A DNA stretch of 64,000 nt from Bradyrhizobium sp. dw_78 (GTDB taxonomy: Bacteria; Pseudomonadota; Alphaproteobacteria; Rhizobiales; Xanthobacteraceae): assembly GCF_018449525.1 (NCBI RefSeq), contig NZ_JAAVUS010000001.1:620001-684000 (forward strand). The letters run 5' to 3'. Under the pieces are notes generated by a model. The model saw only the letters and a list, made by a program, of their open reading frames with translations. It did no database searches and was not told where the DNA came from. Shown here piece after piece: positions 51,981-60,492 of this stretch. Numbering within the stretch: the stretch's first letter is position 1; each line of letters opens with the position of its first letter. Position numbers and translations under genes: made by a program.

Positions 51981-52970
51981 TTAGAGCTCTCTCTTTTGTC
52001 CGGACATTTCCACCACCTTGCGCCAGCGGTCGGTTTCAACCGCGAGCATGGCGGCGAACTGCTTGGCGTTGCCGGCGATCGGAATAGCGCCAAGTTCGGT
52101 GATCCGCGGCTTGATGGTCGGATCGGCGAGCGCGGCGTTGATTTCCTTGTTCAGGAGATCGACGATTTCCGCCGACGTGTCGTGCGGGGCGCCGACGCCG
52201 TAGAACGAACTGGTCTCATATCCCGGCAGCGTTTCGGTGATCGACGGCACGTTCGGCAGGATATCCGACCGTTCCTTGGTGGTGACGCCAAGCGCGCGCA
52301 GCTTGCCGCTTTTGACGAATTCGAACGACGACGAGACATTGTCGAACATGCCCTGGATATGGCCCGACATGACGTCGGTCAGGCCCGGCGCTGATCCGCG
52401 GTAGGGGACGTGGGTGAATTTGATCCCGGCCATCGCCTTGAACAATTCGCCGGAAAGATGGAGCGATGTCCCGACGCCCGACGAGGCGATGCTGAGTTCG
52501 CCTGGATGCGCCTTGGCATAGGCGATGAACTCGGCGACGTTGTGAATCGGCAGATCGTTGTTGACCACGAGCATCAGCGGAATGCGGGCGACGCCCGCAA
52601 CCGGCACGATGTCTTTCGCGAAATCATAGGTCAGCGTCGGATCGAACGAGGCGTTGATGGCGTTGGCGGTGCTGGTCAGCAGCAGCGTATAGCCGTCTGC
52701 CGGCGAGTTGATCACATACTGGGTGCCGATATTGCTGCCGGCGCCGGGCTTGTTCTCGACCACAAAGGGCTGGCCCAGCCGGTCGGACAGGTATTGGCAG
52801 ACCAGCCGCGACAGCACGTCGGTCGCGCCGCCGGCGGTGTAAGGCACCACCCAGCGCACCGGTTGCACCGGATAGGCGGGCGCGGCCTGCGCCGATGTCA
52901 TCGATTTCGGCAGCAGCAGCCCGGTTGCGGCACCCGCTGCCGAATGGAATAAAGCGCGCCTGGAGATCAT
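51981..52970 (-). CDS. Bug/TctC-family tripartite tricarboxylate binding protein
   Basis: A 329-residue periplasmic binding protein with a Tat-like signal (SRRALFHSAAGAATGLLLP, cleavage near AQAAPA). The Bug fold has VRWVVPYTAGGATDVLSRL, the NKPGAGSNIGTQYV loop and ADGYTLLLTSTANAI. Bug proteins bind carboxylic acids for TctAB permeases. No tctA or tctB is present, so it is an orphan binding protein, which is common in this family. It is divergent from the MHS transporter gene. Confidence 0.88.
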   Translation of the reverse strand: MISRRALFHSAAGAATGLLLPKSMTSAQAAPAYPVQPVRWVVPYTAGGATDVLSRLVCQYLSDRLGQPFVVENKPGAGSNIGTQYVINSPADGYTLLLTSTANAINASFDPTLTYDFAKDIVPVAGVARIPLMLVVNNDLPIHNVAEFIAYAKAHPGELSIASSGVGTSLHLSGELFKAMAGIKFTHVPYRGSAPGLTDVMSGHIQGMFDNVSSSFEFVKSGKLRALGVTTKERSDILPNVPSITETLPGYETSSFYGVGAPHDTSAEIVDLLNKEINAALADPTIKPRITELGAIPIAGNAKQFAAMLAVETDRWRKVVEMSGQKREL

Positions 52971-53200
52971 TGCGGCCTCTCGTCAGTGGATCGGGCAATC
53001 ATCAACTCGGACAATCATCGCAGAAACCAGACCGCGCTACACGATGTAGTATCCATCATGGTAAAGGTTGGGTGCGCAAATATGACCGTCTGGCTGCCGA
53101 TATTCTCGCCGGCGCCGTTCGTCCCGCGATCGGCTCCGGGGATTGACGGGAGCTTTCACCGGCGGAAGATGGCCCGTGGCGCAGCCGGTAACTTTGATGG

Positions 53201-54508
53201 ATGGGACGGATGGCAAATCGATCTTCGCAGGCTGCCGCGGCTGAACCGGATCGGCCGGCTTTCTTCGCCCGCACGACGCTGGCCGTCACCATCGGCAACA
53301 TGCTCGAGTTCTACGATTTCATTACCTATAGTTTTTTCGCGATCCAGATTGGACATACCTTTTTTCCCTCGCATGGTCAGTTCGGCAGCCTGATGCTGTC
53401 GCTGGCGACCTTCGGTGCAGGCTTTATTACGCGTCCGATCGGCGGCATCGTGATCGGATCCTATTCCGACCGGGCCGGCCGGCGGCCGGCGATGATCCTG
53501 AGCTTTGCCATGATGGGATGCGCCATCATCGTGCTGGCGCTGACCCCGTCTTACGAGCAGATCGGCATCGCCGCGCCCATCATCGCCATCATCGCGCGCA
53601 TGGTGCAGGGTTTTTCGCTGGGCGGCGAGGTCGGGCCGACCACGGCCTATCTGATGGAATCCGCCGCGCCCGGCAGGCGAGGGCTTGCGGTTTCCTGGCA
53701 GCCGGCGAGCCAGGAAATCGCGGCGACCGCGGGCGCGCTGGTCGGCGTCGTGCTGTCGAAACTGATGAACGAGGCCGACCTCACGGCCTATGGCTGGCGC
53801 ATCGCGTTTCTGATCGGCGCGGTCAGTCTGCCGTTCGGGTTGTATTTGCGTGCCGCGCTACCGGAAACGGTGGATCTGAGTGAGGCCGCGAAACGCCCTG
53901 CCGGCAAACGGCTCGGTATCATGCGCGACCACGCCCGCGTCATCGTACTCGGCCTGCTCATACTGGCGAGCGGCACCATCGCCACTTACGTCACGCAATA
54001 CATGACGACCTATGCCGAGAACACGCTGCATGTGGCGACCGATCTCGCCTTCGCCACTTCTGTCGTCAGCAACGGCCTCGCCATCGCCGGCGCGCTTTAC
54101 GGCGGCTGGCTCGCCGACCACGCCGGGCGATGGCGGGTCATGGTGTGGCCGCAGCTTGCCACGTTGCTGCTGACGTATCCGGTCTTCCTGTGGATCGTGG
54201 AGACGAAGAGCGCGATGTCGCTGCTGGGCGGATTCGGCTTGCTGTCGCTGATCGGCAGCATTCCCTACAGCGCGTTCTATGTCGCGTTCACGGAATCTCT
54301 GCCGCAGAACATCCGCGGCGGCGCCCTTGCCACGATCTACGCGGTGGCGATCGCGAGTTTCGGTGGAACCGCGCAACTGGTCGTCACCTGGCTGCTTCAT
54401 GTCACCGGCAATGCGCTGGCGCCGGCCTGGTACATGCTGTTTGCCAGCGCGGTCGGGCTTGCGGCGATGGCGATGATGCGTGAAACCGCGCCCGCAAGCC
54501 GATTTTAA
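53201..54508 (+). CDS. MFS transporter, metabolite:H+ symporter (MHS) family
   Basis: A 435-residue transporter with 12 membrane segments. NMLEFYDFITYSFFAIQIG in TM1, FITRPIGGIVIGSYSDRAGRRPAM in the TM2-TM3 region and RMVQGFSLGGEVGPTTAYLME in TM4-TM5 are hallmarks of the citrate/proline-betaine MHS group. It imports an organic acid or compatible solute with protons. It is divergent from the Bug-type binding protein, hinting at related carboxylate substrates. ATG 53201 is used; ATG 53210 is equally possible. Confidence 0.9.
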   Translation: MGRMANRSSQAAAAEPDRPAFFARTTLAVTIGNMLEFYDFITYSFFAIQIGHTFFPSHGQFGSLMLSLATFGAGFITRPIGGIVIGSYSDRAGRRPAMILSFAMMGCAIIVLALTPSYEQIGIAAPIIAIIARMVQGFSLGGEVGPTTAYLMESAAPGRRGLAVSWQPASQEIAATAGALVGVVLSKLMNEADLTAYGWRIAFLIGAVSLPFGLYLRAALPETVDLSEAAKRPAGKRLGIMRDHARVIVLGLLILASGTIATYVTQYMTTYAENTLHVATDLAFATSVVSNGLAIAGALYGGWLADHAGRWRVMVWPQLATLLLTYPVFLWIVETKSAMSLLGGFGLLSLIGSIPYSAFYVAFTESLPQNIRGGALATIYAVAIASFGGTAQLVVTWLLHVTGNALAPAWYMLFASAVGLAAMAMMRETAPASRF

Positions 54509-54520
54509 CTCTGTCCGGTG

Positions 54521-54622
54521 AGAGCCTTATCGGTTCTGATTGAATCAGAATCGGGCTCTAACATTTTGTTTCGACGCGTTTTCTTGACGCGAACCGGAAT
54601 CCGTTTCACTTGAAAACGCTAT
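54521..54622 (+). repeat. Dispersed palindromic repeat, copy G (complete)
   Basis: Palindrome 54532-54552 (core TTCTGATTGAATCAGAA), then GGGCTCTAAC, TTTTGTTTCGACGCGTTTTCTTGACGCGAACCGG (broken up by short changes), and TTGAAAACGCTAT. Just downstream of the MHS transporter stop codon, in the orientation of copy A. Confidence 0.85.
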
Positions 54623-54709
54623 AAGGGCCCGGATTTAACGAATCCGATTAACCCCTGACCGGGCGCGCGCGGCTATAGATGGCCCGAATCGATCCGCGAG
54701 CCTTCGGCC

Positions 54710-56542
54710 ATGAACGCAGAACCTATCGAGCGATCGACAGATGGACGGCCGCGGCAGGGCAGGCCGTCGGCAGCCAAGATCTGGCTGAAGGCGATCGAGC
54801 GCACCTCACGTATCGAAGCCGAGCCGCATTGTTTGTTCGCCGACATCGTTGACGGCCATGCGGCGCGGCAGCCGGAGCATCCTGCGCTGCTGTCGGAAAC
54901 AGAGACGTTCAGCTACGAATATCTCGCCGACCGCATCAACCGCTATGCGCGCTGGGCGCTGCAAGCGGGTATCAAGACCGGCGATACGGTCTGCCTGTTC
55001 ATGCCAGCGCGGCCGGATTATCTCGCGGCCTGGCTCGGCATCACCAGGGTTGGCGGCGTCGTCGCACTGATCAACACCAAGCTTGTCGGCTTGTCGCTGT
55101 CGCATTGCATCAACGTCGCGGAAGCCGATCACGTCATCCTGGCCGCCGATCTTGCCGCAACTTTCGAGACTGCGGCGCCCTATTTGAACCGCGTGCCGAA
55201 GGTCTGGCTTCATGGCGGCGATCAGGTCGAAACGGGCGAGGTCGGCGAAGCGCTGGATGCAATTCTGGACCGGACGAGTGGCAGCGCGCTGACGCCGGAC
55301 GAGCGGCGCGGCATTACCATCAATGATCGCGCGCTGCTGATCTACACTTCGGGCACCACAGGCCTGCCGAAAGCGGCCAGCATCAGCCACCGCCGCATCC
55401 TGAACTGGGGCGGCTGGTTCGCCGGACTGACCGACGCTTCACCCGACGATCGGCTGTATGATTGCCTGCCGCTGTTTCATAGCGTCGGCGGCATCGTCGC
55501 GCCGTGCAGCATGCTCAGCGCGGGCGGTTCCGTGGTACTGCCGGACAAATTCTCGGCCGGCCAGTTCTGGCGCGAGATCGTGCGCTGGGATTGCACGCTG
55601 TTCCAATATATCGGCGAACTTTGCCGGTACCTGCTGAAAGCGCCTGCATCCGAATTCGAACGGCAGCATCGGTTGCGGCTGGCCTGCGGCAACGGGCTGC
55701 GCGGCGATATCTGGGAAGCTTTCCAGGTGCGCTTCGCGATTCCCCGGATCCTCGAATTCTATGCGGCGACCGAGGGCAATTTCTCGCTCTACAATGTCGA
55801 GGGCAAGCCCGGCGCGATCGGCCGGATTCCGCCACTGCTGGCGCATCGTTTCCCGGCGGCGATCATCCGGGTCGATCCCGAGCTTGGCACGCCCGTCCGC
55901 GACGCCGACGGACTTTGCATCGCCTGCGCGCGCGGCGAGGCCGGCGAAGCCGTGGGACGGATCGGAATCGCGGACGAGGGCGGCGGCCGTTTCGAGGGTT
56001 ACACCGATGCCGCGCAGACCGAAAAGAAGATCCTGCGCCACGTGCGGGCCAGGGGCGATGCCTGGTTTCGCACCGGCGACCTGATGCGGCTCGACGAGCA
56101 GGGCTATTTTCATTTCGTCGACCGGATCGGCGATACCTTCCGCTGGAAAGGCGAGAACGTCGCGACCTCGGAAGTGAACGCGGCCGTGGCGGATTGCCCC
56201 GGTGTCATCGAAGCGGCGACCTATGGCGTCGAAATTCCCGGCGCCGACGGCCGCGCCGGCATGGCCGCGATCGTGGTCGATTCAAGTTTCGATCTCGGCG
56301 AATTCGCCAGTCACCTGTCGCGCCGGTTACCGGCCTATGCCTGTCCGGTGATGATCCGCATCTGCACGGCGCTCGATAGCACCGAGACCTTCAAGCAGAA
56401 GAAACACGGTCTGATGCGCGAGGGTTTCGATCCGCATCGCGTCACCGATCCGCTGTTCTTCCGCGAGCCGAAATGCGGCACGTATCGCCCGGTCGACGAT
56501 GGCGCCTATGCGCGCATTCTCGATGGTTCGATCAGATTATGA
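54710..56542 (+). CDS. FATP-type long-chain acyl-CoA synthetase
   Basis: A 610-residue adenylate-forming enzyme with the AMP-binding P-loop IYTSGTTGLPKAAS, EFYAATEGNFSLYNVEGKPGAIGR, and the FRTGDLMRLDEQGYFHFVDRIGDTFRWKGENVAT hinge. This arrangement, with VDRIGDTFRWKGENV, matches the FATP / very-long-chain acyl-CoA synthetase branch. It activates long-chain fatty acids to acyl-CoA. The first 40 residues form a basic N-terminal extension. It precedes a nickel permease on the opposite strand and an ACP/AMP-ligase operon 1.3 kb away. Confidence 0.9.
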   Translation: MNAEPIERSTDGRPRQGRPSAAKIWLKAIERTSRIEAEPHCLFADIVDGHAARQPEHPALLSETETFSYEYLADRINRYARWALQAGIKTGDTVCLFMPARPDYLAAWLGITRVGGVVALINTKLVGLSLSHCINVAEADHVILAADLAATFETAAPYLNRVPKVWLHGGDQVETGEVGEALDAILDRTSGSALTPDERRGITINDRALLIYTSGTTGLPKAASISHRRILNWGGWFAGLTDASPDDRLYDCLPLFHSVGGIVAPCSMLSAGGSVVLPDKFSAGQFWREIVRWDCTLFQYIGELCRYLLKAPASEFERQHRLRLACGNGLRGDIWEAFQVRFAIPRILEFYAATEGNFSLYNVEGKPGAIGRIPPLLAHRFPAAIIRVDPELGTPVRDADGLCIACARGEAGEAVGRIGIADEGGGRFEGYTDAAQTEKKILRHVRARGDAWFRTGDLMRLDEQGYFHFVDRIGDTFRWKGENVATSEVNAAVADCPGVIEAATYGVEIPGADGRAGMAAIVVDSSFDLGEFASHLSRRLPAYACPVMIRICTALDSTETFKQKKHGLMREGFDPHRVTDPLFFREPKCGTYRPVDDGAYARILDGSIRL

Positions 56543-56610
56543 ATTAGCTTCCGTCGGCTTGGGCGGCGGTGACAAGGGCGATTGACCCCAATCCGACAGG
56601 CGGCATCCGA

Positions 56611-57660
56611 TCAGAACGGCTGCGCGACTTGCGGATGGTCGAAGCCCTTTGCCCGGTATACCGCCGCGGAAACGATCCAGCTTGCGATGAAGATGCCGAC
56701 AACCGCCAGGCCGAAATTCGTCAAATTGTTATTCAAATTGCCGATCAGGCCCCAGAATCCGCCTTCGAGTCCGAGTTTTTCTCCAATCAATCCGAGCGCC
56801 TCCACGCCTCCGATGAAGAGAGCCACCACAACCGACGCGGCTGTGATCGTGAGATTGTACCAGAGCTTCCGGACCGGATTCACGAAGGCCCAGCCATAGG
56901 CGCCGGTCATCACTACGCTGTCGGTCGTATCCATCAGCGACATGCCGGCGGTGAACAGGGCGGGAAAAACCAGAATGGTCGAGAATGCCGTGCCCTGTTC
57001 CATTTGGGCGGCCGAGATGCCGAGCAGGCCGATCTCCGTGGCGGTATCGAAGCCAAGGCCAAAGAGAAAGCCGATCGGATACATTTGCCAGGATCGCGAT
57101 ACGACGCGGAACACGGAACGGAACATTCGCGCCAGGAGACCTCGACCCGCCAGCAGCGTATCAAGGTCTTCCTCGATGATCTTCTCGCCGCGGCGGGCGC
57201 GGCCGAACGCCGACCATATGCTTTTCAGGATGAGGAGATTGGCGAGGCCGACGATCAGCAAAAACAGCGCGGATACGCTGGTCCCGATCACGCCACCGAT
57301 GTTGTGAAACGTTTCGAGCTTGTTCTGCATGGCAGCCGCCGTGGCAACGGCAACCGAAGCCAGAATAACGATGGTGGAATGCCCGAGTGAGAAGTAGAAG
57401 CCCGCCGAGAATGGCGATTTATCCTCCTGCATCAGCTTGCGAACGACATTGTCGATGGCGGCGATATGATCGGCATCGAAAGCGTGCCGAAGGCCGAACA
57501 TGTAGGCGAGGGCGGCCGTGCCGAGCAAAGCCGGCTTGCCGGTAAACGCCATCAATGCCCAGATCCAGGCCGCGATATTCGCCGCAACAAGCAGGATGTA
57601 GATCATCGCGATTTTGGCTTTGATCCGTACCGGCCGGTCGTCAAACGGATTGGGGAACAC
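56611..57660 (-). CDS. Nickel/cobalt permease, NiCoT (HoxN/NixA) family
   Basis: A 349-residue permease with about eight membrane segments. The family signature GLRHAFDADHIAAIDN has His59, Asp64 and His65 (HX4DH), the metal site of NiCoT transporters. The second signature LGFDTATEIGLL follows in mid-protein. It imports Ni2+ or Co2+. It starts at GTG 57660 with GGAAGGATCAAGC upstream; no earlier ATG is suitable. An inverted repeat at 57711-57740 may be its operator. No nickel enzyme genes are in the window. Confidence 0.92.
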   Translation of the reverse strand: MFPNPFDDRPVRIKAKIAMIYILLVAANIAAWIWALMAFTGKPALLGTAALAYMFGLRHAFDADHIAAIDNVVRKLMQEDKSPFSAGFYFSLGHSTIVILASVAVATAAAMQNKLETFHNIGGVIGTSVSALFLLIVGLANLLILKSIWSAFGRARRGEKIIEEDLDTLLAGRGLLARMFRSVFRVVSRSWQMYPIGFLFGLGFDTATEIGLLGISAAQMEQGTAFSTILVFPALFTAGMSLMDTTDSVVMTGAYGWAFVNPVRKLWYNLTITAASVVVALFIGGVEALGLIGEKLGLEGGFWGLIGNLNNNLTNFGLAVVGIFIASWIVSAAVYRAKGFDHPQVAQPF

Positions 57661-57710
57661 GCTTGATCCTTCCGGTTACGGCGCCAGTCTGAGTTGCCAT
57701 TGGATCTTCT

Positions 57711-57740
57711 GTATGTGATGTTTTATTAACTTTAGCATAC
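57711..57740. promoter_or_regulatory. Inverted repeat upstream of the nickel permease
   Basis: GTATG (57711-57715) and CATAC (57736-57740) around an AT-rich 20-bp spacer. NikR sites have GTATGA-N16-TCATAC, so the half-sites fit but the spacing is 2 bp too long. It is only a candidate. Confidence 0.35.
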
Positions 57741-57878
57741 TGTTGTCCCCGTCCCAAATGGAGGCGGAGCGGCGAGTTTCGGTTTACCAACGCGCGCAAA
57801 AGACCGCGGCCGGGCCGGGATATTTCACATTTGCGCCCTATGATGCCGTTTCGGGGCTCAGAACAAGGCGGAACATCC

Positions 57879-58124
57879 ATGTCGGTAAGGTTAAAGATTC
57901 TCGCGGCGATACGGCAGGTTGCCGTGGAGCAGAAGGTGACGTTGCCGCCGCTCGACGACGCGTTGTCGCTGCACGAAACCGGATTCGATTCGCTGGCCTT
58001 TGCAATCCTGGTGGCGCGTCTGGAAGACGATCTCGGCATCGACCCGTTCACGATGTCGGAGGACGCCACCTTTCCTCTCACCATAGGCGACTTCATCCGG
58101 GCCTATGAAAATGTCCCCGCGTGA
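57879..58124 (+). CDS. Acyl carrier protein
   Basis: An 81-residue ACP with the phosphopantetheine attachment Ser38 in ETGFDSLAFAILVARLEDDLGI. The N-terminal helix (VRLKILAAIRQVAVEQKV) and the PFTMSEDATFPLTIGDFIRAY end match the four-helix ACP plan. It should carry an acyl or amino-acyl group for the two enzymes encoded next. It overlaps the AMP-ligase gene by about 14 bp. It is not the housekeeping acpP, which is usually more acidic. Confidence 0.9.
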   Translation: MSVRLKILAAIRQVAVEQKVTLPPLDDALSLHETGFDSLAFAILVARLEDDLGIDPFTMSEDATFPLTIGDFIRAYENVPA

Positions 58125-59493
58125 GATTTTCGCGCTGCGCGACTATCTCGGCCCGGAGCTGAAGGGCCGCACGATTTCCGACGCGCAGCGGATCGTCTCG
58201 CTGACGGATATCCTCGAACATAGCTGCCTCGCCGGTCGCCTTGAGGAATTGTCAGGGCGCTCGGTGCTGCTGGCTGTCGCCGATCAACTGATCTCCGGCC
58301 TGGTGATGACGGAGCTCGACGGCGTGGCGCGACGCATGCTGCTCTGTCCGCCCGACCTCAAGGCCGATCATCTGCAAAGTCTGATGCAGGACGCCGAGAT
58401 CGACGCCGTGGTCACCGACCATCCGGCGCAATGGGAGGGCGCGAACAGCAAGCTCGTGGTGTACGCGCAACCGCCGGCAAAGGCCGCCATAAAAGCCAGG
58501 ACCGAACGCGCGACCGAATGGCTGATGCTGACATCGGGCACATCGGGCGCGCCGAAGATCGTCGGGCACACGCTGGAAGGTTTGACCGGCGCGATCGTCG
58601 CCGACGGCCCAGCGCGCGGCGGCGCCGCTGTCTGGGCCACCTTCTATGACATCCGCCGCTATGGCGGGCTTCAGATTTTCCTGCGCGCGATCATCGGCGG
58701 CGGTTCGATGGTGTTGTCGAATCCGGGTGAGGCGCTGGCCGATCATGTCGCGCGGTTGCAAGCGCGGGGCGTGACGCATATTTCCGGCACGCCGTCGCAT
58801 TGGCGCAAATTGTTGATGAGCGGCGCCGCCAAAGGCTTCGCCCCGCGCTACGTCCGCCTGTCGGGCGAGATCGCCGACCAGGCCGTGCTCGACGGCTTGC
58901 GCGCGGCGTTTCGCGATGCGTCTGTGGGCCATGCCTATGCCTCGACCGAGGCCGGCGTCGGTTTCGCGGTCAATGATGGCCGTGAAGGTTTTCCCGCCGC
59001 TCTGCTTGGAATTCACGACGGCGTCGAAATGAAGGTCGAGGAAGGCTCGCTGCGAATCCGCTCGACGCGCACGGCCCATGCCTATATCGGCCGGCAGGCC
59101 GCAGCTCTCACGGACGTTGAAGGTTTCGTCGACACCGGCGACATGGTGGAGTTGCGTGGCGGCCGTTACCATTTCGTCGGCCGGCGCGGCGGCATCATCA
59201 ATATCGGCGGCCTCAAGGTCCATCCCGAGGAGATCGAAGCGGTGATCAACCGTCAGCCGGAAGTCCGGATGTCGCGTGCCAAGTCGCGGCGCAGCCCGAT
59301 CACCGGCGCCGTCGTGGTCGCCGACGTCATTCTTGCCGACGGTGATGACGCCGGCCGTGGCGACGAAATCCGCGCCCGGATCCTGGCTGGTTGCAAGGCC
59401 TCGCTCGCGCCCCACAAGGTGCCGGCCGTGATCAAATTCGTGCCATCGCTGGAGATCACGGCGGCCGGAAAGCTGGCTCGGCACGATGCATAA
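58111..59493 (+). CDS. AMP-dependent acyl-ACP/CoA ligase-like enzyme
   Basis: A 460-residue adenylate-forming protein, short for the family. The P-loop is LMLTSGTSGAPKIVGH. YASTEAGVGF, GDMVELRGGRYHFVGRRGGIINIGGLKVHPEEIE and a C-terminal Lys (AAGKLARHDA) follow. The N-terminal domain is reduced compared with acyl-CoA synthetases. It probably loads a carboxylic acid onto the adjacent ACP. ATG 58111 is used (58105 also possible), within the ACP gene end. It overlaps the following SDR gene. Confidence 0.85.
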   Translation: MSPREIFALRDYLGPELKGRTISDAQRIVSLTDILEHSCLAGRLEELSGRSVLLAVADQLISGLVMTELDGVARRMLLCPPDLKADHLQSLMQDAEIDAVVTDHPAQWEGANSKLVVYAQPPAKAAIKARTERATEWLMLTSGTSGAPKIVGHTLEGLTGAIVADGPARGGAAVWATFYDIRRYGGLQIFLRAIIGGGSMVLSNPGEALADHVARLQARGVTHISGTPSHWRKLLMSGAAKGFAPRYVRLSGEIADQAVLDGLRAAFRDASVGHAYASTEAGVGFAVNDGREGFPAALLGIHDGVEMKVEEGSLRIRSTRTAHAYIGRQAAALTDVEGFVDTGDMVELRGGRYHFVGRRGGIINIGGLKVHPEEIEAVINRQPEVRMSRAKSRRSPITGAVVVADVILADGDDAGRGDEIRARILAGCKASLAPHKVPAVIKFVPSLEITAAGKLARHDA

Positions 59494-60220
59494 TGTCCTG
59501 GTCACCGGCGGCAGTCGCGGTATCGGGCTCGCCATCGCGCGCCGGCTAGCCGGCGCCGGCTATCATGTCATCGCGGTGGCGCGGCACGAGAACGACGAAC
59601 TGAACGACGCGATCCAGGATGCGATCCGGCAGGGCCGGGGCGCGCTCCGCTTTAAGCCGTTCGATCTCAGCGATGTCGAGGCCATCCCAGGCTTCGTGAA
59701 GCAACTGCGTGACGAATTCGGCGCGATCCACGGCCTCGTCAACAATGCGGGAATCGGTACCGAAGGGCTGCTCGCCACGATGCACAACAGCGATATCGAG
59801 GCGCTGCTTCGTCTCAACATCCTCTCGCCGGTCGTGCTCACCAAATATGTGGTGCGGCACATGATGGCTGACGGCGCCGGCCGCATCATCAACATGTCTT
59901 CGATCATCGCCAGCACCGGTTATAACGGCCTGTCGGTCTATGGTGCGACCAAGGCGGCGGCGACCGGCTTTACCCGGTCGCTCGCGCGCGAAGTCGGCAA
60001 GCTCGGCATCACCGTGAACGCGATCGCGCCCGGCTTCGTCGATACCGAACTGACGCAGAGCCTGTCGGACGATCAGCGCCAGCGCATCGCCGGCCGCAGC
60101 GCGCTGCGGCGGCTGCCTGAAGTCGAGGATGTCGCGCGCATGGTGGAATTCCTGCTCGGCGACGGCGGCCGTAATATTACGGGGTCGGTGCTGACGATCG
60201 ACGCCGGTAACACGGCTTGA
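59486..60220 (+). CDS. FabG-like short-chain reductase
   Basis: A 244-residue SDR with TGGSRGIG (7-14), NNAG (86-89), and the catalytic Ser/Tyr/Lys set (Ser139, Tyr152, Lys156 in MSS...YGATK). It ends GSVLTIDAGNTA like ketoacyl-ACP reductases. It should reduce a keto group with NADPH, likely on an ACP-bound substrate given the operon. ATG 59486 overlaps the ligase stop by 8 bp. It is the third and last gene of an ACP / ligase / reductase operon with no ketosynthase. Confidence 0.9.
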   Translation: MHNVLVTGGSRGIGLAIARRLAGAGYHVIAVARHENDELNDAIQDAIRQGRGALRFKPFDLSDVEAIPGFVKQLRDEFGAIHGLVNNAGIGTEGLLATMHNSDIEALLRLNILSPVVLTKYVVRHMMADGAGRIINMSSIIASTGYNGLSVYGATKAAATGFTRSLAREVGKLGITVNAIAPGFVDTELTQSLSDDQRQRIAGRSALRRLPEVEDVARMVEFLLGDGGRNITGSVLTIDAGNTA

Positions 60221-60295
60221 GCCTTGATATCCTGACGCATTTCGTTGCACGGCTCTTGCGGTGCAGCGATGATCGCTGTCTCGATCTCCTCGAAA

Positions 60296-60457
60296 ATGCG
60301 CCAGGCTTTGACGTTTTTGGCCACAATCGCCAACGACAATCTCCGGATGCAGACATTGGCGGTGATTTCCATTCTGGCGCTGCTCGCGATTGGGGGGGCG
60401 GCGTATACGGATCGGCTCCTCACCAGCGAGCAGACCGTGCAGCAGCGCGCCGATTGA
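60296..60457 (+). CDS. Possible 53-aa single-span membrane protein
   Basis: Short frame with ATG 60296 and a single hydrophobic span (LAVISILALLAIGGAAY), then TDRLLTSEQTVQQRAD. The hydrophobic pattern with polar ends looks protein-like, but there is no good Shine-Dalgarno and the length is short. Other in-frame starts are 60269 and 60350. It lies between the SDR gene and a repeat fragment. Treat as tentative. Confidence 0.4.
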   Translation: MRQALTFLATIANDNLRMQTLAVISILALLAIGGAAYTDRLLTSEQTVQQRAD

Positions 60458-60468
60458 GATCGGCGCCT

Positions 60469-60492
60469 CGCTTCTGATTCAAGCAGACTCTA
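60469..60492 (-). repeat. Fragment of the dispersed palindromic repeat
   Basis: TCTGATTCAAGCAGACTCTA matches the palindrome and GCTCTAA end of copies B and D. It supplies the TAG stop codon of the following minus-strand hydrolase gene. Confidence 0.5.
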
